Below are positions 1-8,563 of a DNA stretch of 64,000 bases, piece after piece; position 1 is the first letter of the stretch, and every line of letters begins with the position of its first letter. Source of the stretch: Slackia heliotrinireducens DSM 20476. Lineage in GTDB: Bacteria; Actinomycetota; Coriobacteriia; Coriobacteriales; Eggerthellaceae. The notes beneath the pieces are model-generated. The model was given only the letters and a program-made list of their open reading frames with translations, was not told where the DNA came from and ran no database searches. Position numbers and translations under genes: made by a program. Location: assembly GCF_000023885.1 (NCBI RefSeq), contig NC_013165.1, positions 3,100,001 to 3,164,000 on the forward strand, written 5' to 3'.

Positions 1-794
1 GAAAGGGCATCGGTGTATTCGGTCACGAAGCTGTTCAAGGCGTCCCAGCCCACGTTGCCGCCATCAGCTGCAGATGCGGTGTCGATGGAGTATTGCGCAG
101 CAGCATCGGCGAAGTCGATCTCGCCGTTGTTGATCTGGTCGAGCACCTGCTGCGCGGTGGCTTCGTCGTCAGCTGCGAACAAGATGTGGCTGGACTTCTT
201 GGCGCCGTCATAGGCAGGGCCGTACATCTGCGCGTACATGAGCAGATCCTCTTCAGAGGGCTCGGCGTCGCCTGCCACGATGGGAACAAGCGCCTGCTCC
301 ATGGCGTAAAGCTCCAGTTCAGAGCGGTACACCTCTTCGCTCTGGATACCAACGGACTGCAGCGCCTCATCCCAGGCGGCTTCGTCCTCGTAGTTGCTCT
401 TCATGGTTTCGACCTGCGAATCGATTTCCGCAGAATCGACCGTCACGCCGTTCTCCTCGGCAGCCTGGCGAACGAGCGTCTGATTAACGTAGTAGTTGAT
501 GACTTCGCTACGAAGATCCTCGGCGGTGTAGCCGGCATTGACCATCCATTCGGCCCAAGCTGCGTCTTCGGTCAGGCCGTTCAGCGAGCGGAAGTCCTCG
601 ATGTAACCGGTGATGGAATTCTCGCCGATTTCGACGCCGTTGACCGTAGCGGCCACGCCGCCGGTGGTGTCGGACACGTCGAGCTGATCGTACGTCGCCT
701 CTTCCTGGTTGCCGGAGCAGCCCGCAATCATGGCGGCCATGGCGCAGGCGATGGCGAACACGGCCATCGGTTTGATGATACGAGTAGCACTCAT
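1..794 (-). CDS. Peptidylprolyl isomerase lipoprotein (SurA/PrsA-like), 3' end outside window
   Basis: The gene reads leftwards off the window edge, so only the first 264 residues are seen. The N-terminus is a lipoprotein signal with lipobox IAGC (Cys26). Residues about 40-165 look like the SurA N-terminal chaperone region, and from about residue 190 a parvulin (PpiC) domain begins with the typical KSSHILF strand and a following QYSIDTASAADGGNVGW segment. Proteins of this type fold secreted proteins at the outer face of the membrane. The start at 794 is chosen because an AAGGATG motif lies 6-7 bases upstream. Family assignment is firm; exact client and full length cannot be judged. Confidence 0.85.
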   Translation of the reverse strand, partial: MSATRIIKPMAVFAIACAMAAMIAGCSGNQEEATYDQLDVSDTTGGVAATVNGVEIGENSITGYIEDFRSLNGLTEDAAWAEWMVNAGYTAEDLRSEVINYYVNQTLVRQAAEENGVTVDSAEIDSQVETMKSNYEDEAAWDEALQSVGIQSEEVYRSELELYAMEQALVPIVAGDAEPSEEDLLMYAQMYGPAYDGAKKSSHILFAADDEATAQQVLDQINNGEIDFADAAAQYSIDTASAADGGNVGWDALNSFVTEYTDAL

Positions 795-940
795 AGGATA
801 CCCATCCTTTACTTAGGTAACGGCGTGCAAAGACGTACGCCACGTGTGGTATCGCGTATTTTCCCACATGCGTAGAATCGATATCCGTAGTCCACAATAC
901 ACACATCGCCCTGTCACATTGTTGTCGAAAACCATCATGA

Positions 941-972
941 AGAAAGCCGCACCCGGGTTCGGATGCGGCTTC
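941..972 (-). terminator. Rho-independent terminator after typA
   Basis: GAAGCCGCA and TGCGGCTTTC arms flank a 12-base loop, followed on the minus strand by a short T-rich stretch. It lies about 30 bases behind the typA stop codon and separates it from the PPIase gene, which has the same orientation. Confidence 0.7.
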
Positions 973-1001
973 TCAATCTGATGTATGCCCAGATGCGGAA
1001 C

Positions 1002-2813
1002 CTACTGCTTGTTGGCCTTCTTGCGGTCGATGGCGGAAAGCAGGCGCTTGCGCAGGCGGATGCTCTTAGGGGTGACCTCCACCAGCTCGTCGTCCTGAAT
1101 GTACTCCAGGGCCTCTTCCAACGTGAAGGTAACCGGCGGCGTCAGCTGGATTGCCTTGTCGGCGCCGGAAGAACGCTGGTTGCCCAGCTGCTTGGCCTTC
1201 TCCACGTTTACGACCATGTCGCCCTCTTTGGCGCTTTCGCCCACGATCATGCCCTCGTAGCAGTCCTCGCCCGGACCGACGAACATGCGGCCGCGCTGCT
1301 GCAACGTATCAAGCGCGTAGGCCACCGATTTGCCCGTGGACATGGCGATCATGCTGCCGTTCTTGCGGCCGGCGAACTCGCCGCGGTAGGCGCCGTACTC
1401 GCTGAAGTGGTGGAACATGTTCGCTTCGCCATGGGTAGCGTTGAGCAGCCTGGTCTTCAGGCCCATGGTGCCGCGAGACGGAATCTTGAACACCAGGTGG
1501 GTCTGGTCCTCGCGGGTGAACATGTCGGTCATCTCGCCGCCGGCGTTGCCGAACACCTCGATGACCTTGCCGGCGTATTCGCTGGGCACGTCGACGGTTG
1601 CCTCCTCGATGGGCTCGAGCTTGCGGCCCTGCTCATCGGTCTTGATGATGACCTGCGGGCGGCCGACCTGGAATTCGAAGCCTTCGCGACGCATGGTTTC
1701 CATAAGAACGGACAGATGCAGAACGCCGCGGCCTGCCACGGAAATGCCGGAGCCTTCCTCCAGCGGCTCGATGCGCATGGAGATGTTGCTTTCGGCCTCA
1801 CGCATGAGGCGCTCGTTGAGCTGGCGTGAACCGACGATTTCGCCTTCGCGGCCGACCAGCGGGCTGCTGGATGCCTCGAACACGACGGCCATCGTGGGCT
1901 CCTCCACGGCGATGGGGTCCAGGCGCACGGGGTTCTCGCGGCTGGTGACCATATCTCCGATGTCGGCATCGTCGACACCGACCACCGCGATGATGTCGCC
2001 TGCGCTGACCTCCTGCACCTCGGCCTTGCCCAGGGCCTCGAAGGTGAACACCTGCTTGATGACGGTGTTGTAGCGGGTGCCGTTGTTCTTGATGACCAGC
2101 ACCTGCTCGTTCTTGTGCATGGTACCGCTGTGCAGACGGCCCACGCCGATGCGGCCCACGAAGCTGGAGTGGTCCACGGTGCAGATCTGCAGCGCCACAG
2201 GACCGTCGGGATCAACCTCGGGAGCAGGGATTTCCTTCAGAATGGTGTCCAGCAGGGGCACCATATCCATGTTGTCGTCGTCGTACTCGTAGCGGGCGAA
2301 GCCGTTGACGGCGGAAGCGTACACCACGGGGAAGTCGAGCTGCTCGTCGGAGGCGCCCAGTTCGACCATCAGATCGAAGACCTCGTCCAGCACCTCTTCG
2401 GGACGCGAACCCGGACGGTCGATCTTGTTGATGACAAGCACGATGCGCAGGCCCTGGTCAAGAGCGTGCGAAAGCACGAAGCGGGTCTGCGGCATGGGGC
2501 CTTCGAAGGCGTCCACGATCAGCAACGCGCCGTCGGCCATGTTGAGCACGCGCTCCACCTCGCCGCCGAAGTCGGCGTGGCCCGGGGTGTCGATGACGTT
2601 GATCTTCACATTCTTGTACTGAATGGAGATGTTCTTGGACAGGATGGTGATGCCGCGTTCACGTTCCTGGTCGTTGCTGTCGAGCACGCGCTCTTCGACC
2701 TGCTGGTTGCTGCGGAACACGTTTGCCGCATACAGAAGGCGGTCCACCAGCGTGGTTTTGCCGTGGTCAACGTGGGCGATAATCGCCACGTTGCGGATGT
2801 TTTCCTGCTTCAT
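1002..2813 (-). CDS. typA: Ribosome-associated GTPase TypA/BipA
   Basis: A 603-residue translational GTPase of normal family length. The G domain shows P-loop AHVDHGKTT (13-21), switch [10 protein letters not shown] (about 74-81) and NKIDRP (about 130), followed by EF-Tu-like domain 2, EF-G-like domains and the TypA-specific C-terminal domain ending in a Lys-rich tail. TypA binds the 70S ribosome and is implicated in ribosome assembly and stress growth (known of the family). Its ATG directly follows the TAA of the upstream J-domain gene, so the two are probably co-transcribed and translationally coupled. Confidence 0.97.
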   Translation of the reverse strand: MKQENIRNVAIIAHVDHGKTTLVDRLLYAANVFRSNQQVEERVLDSNDQERERGITILSKNISIQYKNVKINVIDTPGHADFGGEVERVLNMADGALLIVDAFEGPMPQTRFVLSHALDQGLRIVLVINKIDRPGSRPEEVLDEVFDLMVELGASDEQLDFPVVYASAVNGFARYEYDDDNMDMVPLLDTILKEIPAPEVDPDGPVALQICTVDHSSFVGRIGVGRLHSGTMHKNEQVLVIKNNGTRYNTVIKQVFTFEALGKAEVQEVSAGDIIAVVGVDDADIGDMVTSRENPVRLDPIAVEEPTMAVVFEASSSPLVGREGEIVGSRQLNERLMREAESNISMRIEPLEEGSGISVAGRGVLHLSVLMETMRREGFEFQVGRPQVIIKTDEQGRKLEPIEEATVDVPSEYAGKVIEVFGNAGGEMTDMFTREDQTHLVFKIPSRGTMGLKTRLLNATHGEANMFHHFSEYGAYRGEFAGRKNGSMIAMSTGKSVAYALDTLQQRGRMFVGPGEDCYEGMIVGESAKEGDMVVNVEKAKQLGNQRSSGADKAIQLTPPVTFTLEEALEYIQDDELVEVTPKSIRLRKRLLSAIDRKKANKQ

Positions 2814-3347
2814 TTACTCTTCTTCCATTTCGTTCTCGAGCTTGCGACGTTGCGCATCAATCCCCTTGATGTGGTCGTCGATGTTTCCGATGGATTGCTG
2901 GGTGGAAATCAGACTGACGATGCCCCAGATCATGACCGTGGCGGCAAGGCCGGCCACCGCGACGAACCGGCGCAGCAACAGCGCTATGATGCCGCCGCCC
3001 ACCAACATGATGAGGGCGTTGCGACGCTCGTCGAGAAGCGTGTCGCGCTGGGCCACCAGCTGGGTTTTCGCAGCCTCAAGACCGGCAAGCTGAGCCTCGG
3101 CGGAACTGTACGCGCGACGCCCCGACGAGCCGGAGGAGCCTTTCTTGCTGCCCTTTCCGCTGGTCAGATAGTCGTAGGCGTCCTGCAGCCGCTTGAACTG
3201 CTCGGTGGCACGGTCCTGGAGCTTCTTGTTGTTGGCGAAACGGTCGGGGTGCATGATCTGAACGCACTCTTTGTAGGCGGTTTTGATGTCCTCCTGCGTT
3301 GCGTCGGAGTCCAGACCCAAGATGTTCAACGCTTCAATGCGGTTCAT
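2814..3347 (-). CDS. J-domain protein with C-terminal membrane segments
   Basis: 177 residues. The first 65 form a J domain with the HPD signature at 33-35, which in the family stimulates Hsp70 (DnaK) ATPase activity. A basic, Gly/Ser-rich linker (about 70-85) and an amphipathic helix follow, then two closely spaced hydrophobic segments (about 115-155) and a charged tail. The protein therefore probably presents its J domain at the inner face of the membrane. A longer reading frame exists upstream, but the start at 3347 has a strong GGAAGGGGG ribosome-binding site. The typA ATG abuts the stop codon. Its partner and substrate are not visible. Confidence 0.85.
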   Translation of the reverse strand: MNRIEALNILGLDSDATQEDIKTAYKECVQIMHPDRFANNKKLQDRATEQFKRLQDAYDYLTSGKGSKKGSSGSSGRRAYSSAEAQLAGLEAAKTQLVAQRDTLLDERRNALIMLVGGGIIALLLRRFVAVAGLAATVMIWGIVSLISTQQSIGNIDDHIKGIDAQRRKLENEMEEE

Positions 3348-3430
3348 TTCTCCCCCTTCCGGTGCCGTTTTGCCTGATAACAAGTCAGGGATTATAGCAT
3401 CGGCATGCAGATGGGGGCCGCAATACGCAC

Positions 3431-3456
3431 AAAGCCCACGATGCACGCGGGCTTTG
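3431..3456 (-). terminator. Bidirectional-looking terminator after zinc-ribbon gene 1
   Basis: CAAAGCCC and GGGCTTTG arms around a 9-10 base loop, located between the stop of the zinc-ribbon gene and the start of the J-domain gene. Confidence 0.5.
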
Positions 3457-3559
3457 CTATGTGTCATCTACCCGAACCTTGATCGTCATCACATCCGATC
3501 GACAACGAAGGCCGTCCCCCTCCGGGTTTCCGCCGACACAGCCGCCGGCGTGTTCGGGG

Positions 3560-4456
3560 CTACACCCAAGGGGTCTTGTTCAGGGACTCGAACTGGGCGT
3601 AGGCACAGGGCTTTTCGATCTCAACCCACTTCACGGTGACCGTGGTGTCACTCGTTGGGTTGTACATCGACACGATGTTGCCGTCCTCGTCGACTTCAAT
3701 ATCCAGCTCCGTCGTCTCTCCCGCTTCGATCAGCTGCGCGGCACCCCCATCGAGATCCCACTCGTACGTTAACAAAACGTTGAAGTCTTCTGACGAAACC
3801 ACACGTCCGTCTTCGAACTCCTGCTCCCGCCGGTATTCTCCGTCATCCAAATCAGAACGTTTGAGCTGGCCGTCCTCGTCGTATTCGTAGGACTGCGTCT
3901 CCTTCCAGTCGAAACCCTCCCAGGTCTCGGCGACCAAGCGGCCGTCCTCGTCGAACTCGCAGTCCACCTCCAGCGTCTCCTTAATGGGATCGCTGCCGTC
4001 GTGGACGTCTGTCGTGCTCTCCACGCTCACAGGACAGCCGTTCTCGTAGGTGTACGTGCGCTCGACATCGCGCTCGTTGCCGTCGCCCTCCCATTTCATT
4101 TCCCTGTGCCAGCTGTCTATCGCTCCATCTTCGGCACGGTCCATGGCAAGCTCCATCCGGTAGCTCTGGTCGCCCGTCTCTACGGTCAGCTCTTCAATCA
4201 CGAAAACCGGTTCGAGCTTTTCGCCAGGCAGCAGCCTTGGAACCAAGAGCATAGCCGCAACCACGACCAAGGCAACCACACCGACAAGCCCCACAAGGAG
4301 ATACGGCTTATACGTTTTCGCCCTGGGAGCCGCAGCCATCGGTGCAGCAGCAGGCATCGGAGCCGCGCCGGCAGGCGCGGCACTAATCGGATTTCCACAT
4401 TTGGGGCAGAAAGGCGCGTTGTCGGCGATTTGGCTGCCACAGTTTCTGCAATACAT
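3560..4456 (-). CDS. Zinc-ribbon single-pass membrane protein (paralogue 1)
   Basis: 298 residues. A zinc ribbon with CxxC-x10-CxxC spacing (Cys3, 6, 17, 20) opens the protein, followed by an Ala/Pro/Met linker, one transmembrane helix (about 52-72) and an acidic extracytoplasmic domain of about 225 residues rich in Y-E-Y-D-E-D-G type strand repeats. The tail ends YAQFESLNKTPWV, shared almost exactly with the neighbour at 4667-5896. The start at 4456 has a GGAGGGGG ribosome-binding site 5 bases upstream, so the longer upstream frame is rejected. The zinc ribbon is of the kind found in many bacterial membrane proteins of unknown role; no function can be assigned. Confidence 0.85.
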   Translation of the reverse strand: MYCRNCGSQIADNAPFCPKCGNPISAAPAGAAPMPAAAPMAAAPRAKTYKPYLLVGLVGVVALVVVAAMLLVPRLLPGEKLEPVFVIEELTVETGDQSYRMELAMDRAEDGAIDSWHREMKWEGDGNERDVERTYTYENGCPVSVESTTDVHDGSDPIKETLEVDCEFDEDGRLVAETWEGFDWKETQSYEYDEDGQLKRSDLDDGEYRREQEFEDGRVVSSEDFNVLLTYEWDLDGGAAQLIEAGETTELDIEVDEDGNIVSMYNPTSDTTVTVKWVEIEKPCAYAQFESLNKTPWV

Positions 4457-4598
4457 AAGTCCCCCTCCGCTGGTTTTCGTATCTATATAGAGAATACCAG
4501 CGTGCCCCGAACCCTGGTTGTACAACTTCGCCCAATGCGCCAATCACCCGACCCCTTGTTGCCGCATCGGCCCTATTCTGCCGACCCACAAAACGACC

Positions 4599-4631
4599 GC
4601 TGCCCCGTTCCATGGAAAGAAACGGGGCAGC
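4599..4631 (-). terminator. Terminator after zinc-ribbon gene 2
   Basis: Perfect 11-bp stem GCTGCCCCGTT/AACGGGGCAGC with an 11-base loop, about 35 bases behind the stop codon of the paralogue-2 gene. Confidence 0.7.
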
Positions 4632-4666
4632 GTATGTATTCAAGCGTTGTCCGCCAGCCGAGTCCA

Positions 4667-5896
4667 TTACATCCACGGAGTCTTGTTCAGGCTTTCAAAC
4701 TGGGCATAGCCGCACGGCTTGTCCACTTTCACCCATTCGACGGTGATGCTGGCGTCCTCTTCCCCACCAACCATCGACACGATGTTGCCAGCGTCATCCG
4801 TCTGGACGTCGAACTCGTACTCCCCTAAATCATCGGTCTGCTTCATGGTGCCCGCTTCGACATCCCAGTCGTATTTCACCTTAGACGAATAATCGCCATC
4901 GCCGGCGTTCATCGTGGTCAGCATGCCGCCTCTGTACTTTTTAGACAGCTGATAATTGCTTTCGCCATCCATCTCGGATTCCATTTTAGAGCTCTTGAGC
5001 TGGCCTTCGTCGTCATACGTGTACCGATAGCTCTCGACCCAGTCGCTGCCCTCCCACGTCTCGGCGGTCACGAAACCCTCGTCGTTTATCTCGTGCGTGG
5101 TCTCCATGGGGTTCGTCTGCGACGTCTCGTCACCAGAGAACTGAGATGTGCTGTCAACCGTCGTTGGGAATCCGTCCTCATAGGTATAATCTCGGTCGAT
5201 GGTAAGCGTTTCCCCTTCGATCAGCATTGCGTTGCGCGTCCAGTGTGTAATCGTGCCGTCGTCGGCGCGTTCGATCGTCACCTCGTATTCGCCGACGGTG
5301 CTCACTTTGCCGTCGCCGTCCAGATCAAGCGAATACTTCACGGGCACGTACACCGGACCGGACGATCCGCCGATCAGGCGAGGTATCAGCAGAAACGCCC
5401 CGATCAGGACAACTGCTGCCACGCCTGCGACAATCCCGATCATCAGTCCTTTTTTCGGCTTGGCTGCAGGCGGCGTTACGTTGCTGGCTGCAACATCCGC
5501 AGGAACCGGAGCAAACGGAGGCGCTTGCATCTGCGGTGCGTTGTTCACGGGCGCAGCCGAAGGCTCCACAGGAGCCGTTGCGGAACCGCCGGCAGACAGG
5601 GACTCGAGCGCAGCCTCCGCGTATTCGGATGCAGGCGCCTGGCCGAGAGCGGGTTCAGGCGCAACGGGTTCGGTCGCGGGCTCAGGTTCAGGCTCGACTG
5701 CTACGGTTTCGATCTCGGCCTCGGTTGTGAGTTCGACCGCGGCTTCAGGCTCGACTGTAGATTCGACCGCTGCCGGCTCTGCAGGCGCGGCTGCCTCCGC
5801 AGGCGCGGTGCTTGCGGTGGACTCGACCGGACATCCGCACTTGGTGCAGAACTTCGCATTATCGGCAACTGGATTGCCGCATCTCATGCAGAACAT
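4667..5896 (-). CDS. Zinc-ribbon single-pass membrane protein (paralogue 2)
   Basis: 409 residues. It has the same plan as paralogue 1: zinc ribbon (Cys3, 6, 17, 20), a transmembrane helix near residues 150-172, and a beta-rich acidic outer domain ending YAQFESLNKTPWM. The difference is a 110-residue Ala/Pro/Glu-rich low-complexity linker between zinc ribbon and membrane. The outer domains align along their whole length (for example FVTAETWEGSDW versus RLVAETWEGFDW), so this is a tandem duplication with later divergence. The start at 5896 is preferred because of AAAGGGA upstream and because the Met-Phe-Cys opening matches paralogue 1. Function unknown. Confidence 0.85.
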   Translation of the reverse strand: MFCMRCGNPVADNAKFCTKCGCPVESTASTAPAEAAAPAEPAAVESTVEPEAAVELTTEAEIETVAVEPEPEPATEPVAPEPALGQAPASEYAEAALESLSAGGSATAPVEPSAAPVNNAPQMQAPPFAPVPADVAASNVTPPAAKPKKGLMIGIVAGVAAVVLIGAFLLIPRLIGGSSGPVYVPVKYSLDLDGDGKVSTVGEYEVTIERADDGTITHWTRNAMLIEGETLTIDRDYTYEDGFPTTVDSTSQFSGDETSQTNPMETTHEINDEGFVTAETWEGSDWVESYRYTYDDEGQLKSSKMESEMDGESNYQLSKKYRGGMLTTMNAGDGDYSSKVKYDWDVEAGTMKQTDDLGEYEFDVQTDDAGNIVSMVGGEEDASITVEWVKVDKPCGYAQFESLNKTPWM

Positions 5897-6033
5897 AGAA
5901 TCCCTTTCTAAATAATGGAGATATATATTCAGCATACCAGTATATTCGACGGAACCAACGGCCAACATGTCCCAAAATCACAATGAGATTCTTGGATACG
6001 CCCGCGCATCATCAACCGAAATCCTTTCAAGCA

Positions 6034-6042
6034 TGATACTAT
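6034..6042 (+). promoter_or_regulatory. Extended -10 promoter for the purine permease
   Basis: TG followed by one base and TACTAT (6037-6042), about 50 bases before the GTG start. No convincing -35 box. A short inverted repeat (CAGAC/GTCTG) sits between it and the gene; it does not match a purine riboswitch. Confidence 0.4.
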
Positions 6043-6091
6043 CGCACGGTCAGACAAAAGTCTGATGTGTCCTACGGAAGGAAAAAGGGAA

Positions 6092-7522
6092 GTGGATAAG
6101 ATCTTCAAGCTAACCGAGAACGGCACTTCGGTAAAGACCGAAGTCATCGCCGGCCTCACCACGTTCATGACGATGGCGTACATCATCGCCCTGAACCCCA
6201 ACATCCTGGCCAACTACGGTTTCACCGATGGCGGCATGAACCTGTGGAACGCCGTGTTCCTGGCAACCTGCATCGCCTCGGGCATCGCCATGATGTGCAT
6301 GGCGTTCATCGCGAACAAGCCCTTCTGTCTCGCACCTGGTATGGGTCTGAACAGCTTCTTCGCGGTGGTCGTCGGAAACGTAGCCGCCATCACGGGCATG
6401 ACGTACGTCGCATCGTTCCAGTCGGCGCTCATCATCATCCTCGTCGAAGGCATCGTGTTCGTCATCTTAACCTTGTGCAACATCCGCGAGAAGATCGTCG
6501 ACGCCATTCCGTTGGGCGTTCGCCTGGGCATCGCCCCCGCCATCGGCATGATGCTGCTGAACATCGGCCTGGGCTCCAACGTCTACATCGCCGACTCCGA
6601 GCAGAACCAGTTCTTCGTTATGAAGGACTTCTTCGGTTCGCTCACCGCCACCCACGCCTCCGAGATGATGACCGACGCCTACCCCGTCATGGTCCTGTCC
6701 GTCATCACCATGTTCATCGGCCTGTTCATCATCGTGGTTCTGGCCAAGCAGGGCGTAAAGGCCAACGTCATCATCGGCATGCTGGTCGCCTCCATCATCT
6801 ATTGGATCGGCGACGCCGTGTTCTTGGGCGGCAGCCCCTTCGCCTCGCTGGCAACCGCATCCTGGGTGCCGGCCTTCAGCGACCTGGTGGACCTGACGCT
6901 GTTCAAGCTCAATTTCTCAGGCTTCCTGCAAATCGGATGGTTCACTGCCATCACGCTGATCATCACCTTCTGCATGATCGACATGTTCGACACCATCGGC
7001 ACGCTGGTCGGCACCGCCTCCCGCGCCGGCATGGTTGACGACAAGGGCAAGATGCCCGGCATGAAGCAGGCCCTGCTTGCCGACTCCATCGGCACCGTCA
7101 CCGGCTCCCTTACCGGCACCTCCACCGTCACCACCTTCGTCGAATCCGCATCCGGCGTCGAGGCTGGCGGCCGCACGGGTCTGACCGCATTCACCTGCGG
7201 CGTCATGTTCCTGCTGTGCATCTTCATCGCGCCTCTGGCCGCCATCATCCCGGCCGCTGCCACGTCTTCCGCCCTCATCTACGTCGGCGTTCTGATGCTC
7301 TCCGGCCTGGAGAAAGTCGACTGGGGCGACCTGGACGTGGTCGTGCCCGTCACGCTGATGCTCATCGCCATGCCGATCTCCGGCTCCATCGGACATGCCA
7401 TCGGCATCGCCATGATCGCCTACACCGTCATCAAGGTCTGCTCCGCCCAGGCCAGGGAGGTTTCCGCCCTGACCTACGTCATCGCCGGCCTGTTCCTCAT
7501 CAAGTTCTTCCTGGTCGTGTAA
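6092..7522 (+). CDS. NCS2-type purine permease (AzgA/PbuG family)
   Basis: 476 residues, near the usual family length, with about 12-14 hydrophobic segments. The N-terminal block (KTEVIAGLTTFMTMAYIIALNPNIL) and the central MIDMFDTIGTLVGTASRAG motif followed by ADSIGTVTGSLTGTSTVTTFVESASG are hallmarks of AzgA-type adenine/guanine/hypoxanthine:proton symporters. The GTG at 6092 is chosen over the ATG at 6065 because GGAAGG lies 10 bases upstream, while the ATG lies in a small hairpin with no ribosome-binding site. It is monocistronic between a promoter and a strong terminator. Which purine it carries cannot be told. Confidence 0.9.
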   Translation: MDKIFKLTENGTSVKTEVIAGLTTFMTMAYIIALNPNILANYGFTDGGMNLWNAVFLATCIASGIAMMCMAFIANKPFCLAPGMGLNSFFAVVVGNVAAITGMTYVASFQSALIIILVEGIVFVILTLCNIREKIVDAIPLGVRLGIAPAIGMMLLNIGLGSNVYIADSEQNQFFVMKDFFGSLTATHASEMMTDAYPVMVLSVITMFIGLFIIVVLAKQGVKANVIIGMLVASIIYWIGDAVFLGGSPFASLATASWVPAFSDLVDLTLFKLNFSGFLQIGWFTAITLIITFCMIDMFDTIGTLVGTASRAGMVDDKGKMPGMKQALLADSIGTVTGSLTGTSTVTTFVESASGVEAGGRTGLTAFTCGVMFLLCIFIAPLAAIIPAAATSSALIYVGVLMLSGLEKVDWGDLDVVVPVTLMLIAMPISGSIGHAIGIAMIAYTVIKVCSAQAREVSALTYVIAGLFLIKFFLVV

Positions 7523-7558
7523 GCCCACGCCCTGCGAAAACCTGACGCACCGAACAAA

Positions 7559-7593
7559 GCCGCCGCCCGAGACTCCTCGGACGGCGGTTTTTT
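7559..7593 (+). terminator. Rho-independent terminator after purine permease
   Basis: 12-bp stem with one mismatch (CCGCCGCCCGAG pairing with CTCGGACGGCGG) followed by TTTTTT. Confidence 0.85.
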
Positions 7594-7626
7594 CATGCCT
7601 CAAAAACAAACCGGCATACAAACAGA

Positions 7627-7650
7627 GGGCGCCGAACCACGTCGGCGCCC
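7627..7650 (-). terminator. Hairpin behind the TetR gene
   Basis: 9-bp perfect stem GGGCGCCGA/TCGGCGCCC about 45 bases downstream of the TetR stop on the minus strand, followed there by a weak CTGTTTGT tract; likely terminator. Confidence 0.5.
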
Positions 7651-7695
7651 TTCGGAAATCCATACGACCCGAAAGCTGAAACTCCAGATCCTGCG

Positions 7696-8310
7696 TTAAC
7701 GCTTTTCGGCCGAAGCCAGCGCCTTGCGGCCCTTCTTGGTGAGCAGCTGCGCAAACAGCACGGTCAGGGCCTCGTCGATGGTCATGTTGTCCATGGACGG
7801 ATTCGCGTCGGGGGCGGACTCGATCAGCCAGGTACTTTCCATATGTACCATCATGAACGCGATGGCCTCAAAGGTATCGCTACTGATGTTGTCGCGCACC
7901 AGCTCGCCCTTCTGGAGCTTCTTCAGGCAGGTCACGTAGTGCGCCTGCAGGTCGGCCTCGAAGGCGTCGTTCTCTTCACGAACCGCCTGGGAGCTGGCGT
8001 AGATCTGGTTGAGGTTGCGGAAGTAGAACGGGTACTCCTCCTCGCTGCGCTTGGCTGCGCGGAAGGTCGAAACCATATGCTTCATCAGGTCGTCGCCCTT
8101 AAGACCCGACTCCAGCTTGCTCTTGAAGTCCTTGTGCAGGTCGCGCAGCAGCACGGCGAGCAGGTCTTCTTTCTTGCCGAAGTGGTACGTCACGTTGCCG
8201 ACGCTGGTCTGGGCGGCTGCGGCAATGTCACGCAGCGACACCGCATCGTACCCTTTCTCGTTGAACAGGCGCAATGCCGTCTCGCAGATGCGTTCCTTCG
8301 TGGTTGCCAT
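7696..8310 (-). CDS. TetR/AcrR-family transcriptional regulator
   Basis: 204 residues. The N-terminal 50 residues form a TetR helix-turn-helix (AALRLFNEKGYDAVSLRDIAAAAQTSVGNVTYHFGKKEDLL pattern, shown here in part), and the C-terminal 150 residues are the variable ligand and dimer domain. The gene lies 250 bases downstream of the YjiH-family gene in the same direction, with a near-perfect 18-bp palindrome between them, so it may control itself and possibly the membrane protein. Ligand unknown. Confidence 0.9.
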   Translation of the reverse strand: MATTKERICETALRLFNEKGYDAVSLRDIAAAAQTSVGNVTYHFGKKEDLLAVLLRDLHKDFKSKLESGLKGDDLMKHMVSTFRAAKRSEEEYPFYFRNLNQIYASSQAVREENDAFEADLQAHYVTCLKKLQKGELVRDNISSDTFEAIAFMMVHMESTWLIESAPDANPSMDNMTIDEALTVLFAQLLTKKGRKALASAEKR

Positions 8311-8391
8311 TATGGTTACCCTCCCATGAGTTTTTAAAAGACGATTCGGCCATTTTTCCCGCGCGTCGTACTGTTGTCAAGCGAAAACCGC

Positions 8392-8409
8392 CGCTAAGCA
8401 TGCTCAGCG
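8392..8409. promoter_or_regulatory. Candidate TetR operator
   Basis: 18-bp near-palindrome CGCTAAGCATGCTCAGCG with one mismatched pair, about 80 bases before the TetR start. The operator role is inferred only from symmetry and place. Confidence 0.35.
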
Positions 8410-8515
8410 ATGCAAAAACCGTCAGTTTCTCCAATTTTGACCTGCAAATAACATGTGCCGAATCGCCGCACTATGGCGAAGCGCAAAATGCAACGTCCGG
8501 ACGCCAAAACGAAAA

Positions 8516-8546
8516 TGGGACACCGGGGACCGTCCCCAGTGTCCCA
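8516..8546 (-). repeat. 31-nt dispersed palindrome, copy 1 (variant)
   Basis: Palindrome beginning TGGGACACCGGGGAC and ending GTCCCA, preceded by AAAA, so on the minus strand it becomes a hairpin followed by TTTT about 17 bases behind the stop of the YjiH-family gene. Same length and frame as the three copies at 20503, 26340 and 28864; arm bases differ (CACC instead of CAAA), with the change matched in the opposite arm. Confidence 0.85.
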
Positions 8547-8563
8547 AAAGGACGCACAACACG

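Noticed and set aside
5990-6090. Purine riboswitch before the purine permease
   Set aside because: No three-way junction with the conserved TATA...CCTA pattern; only a 5-bp hairpin.
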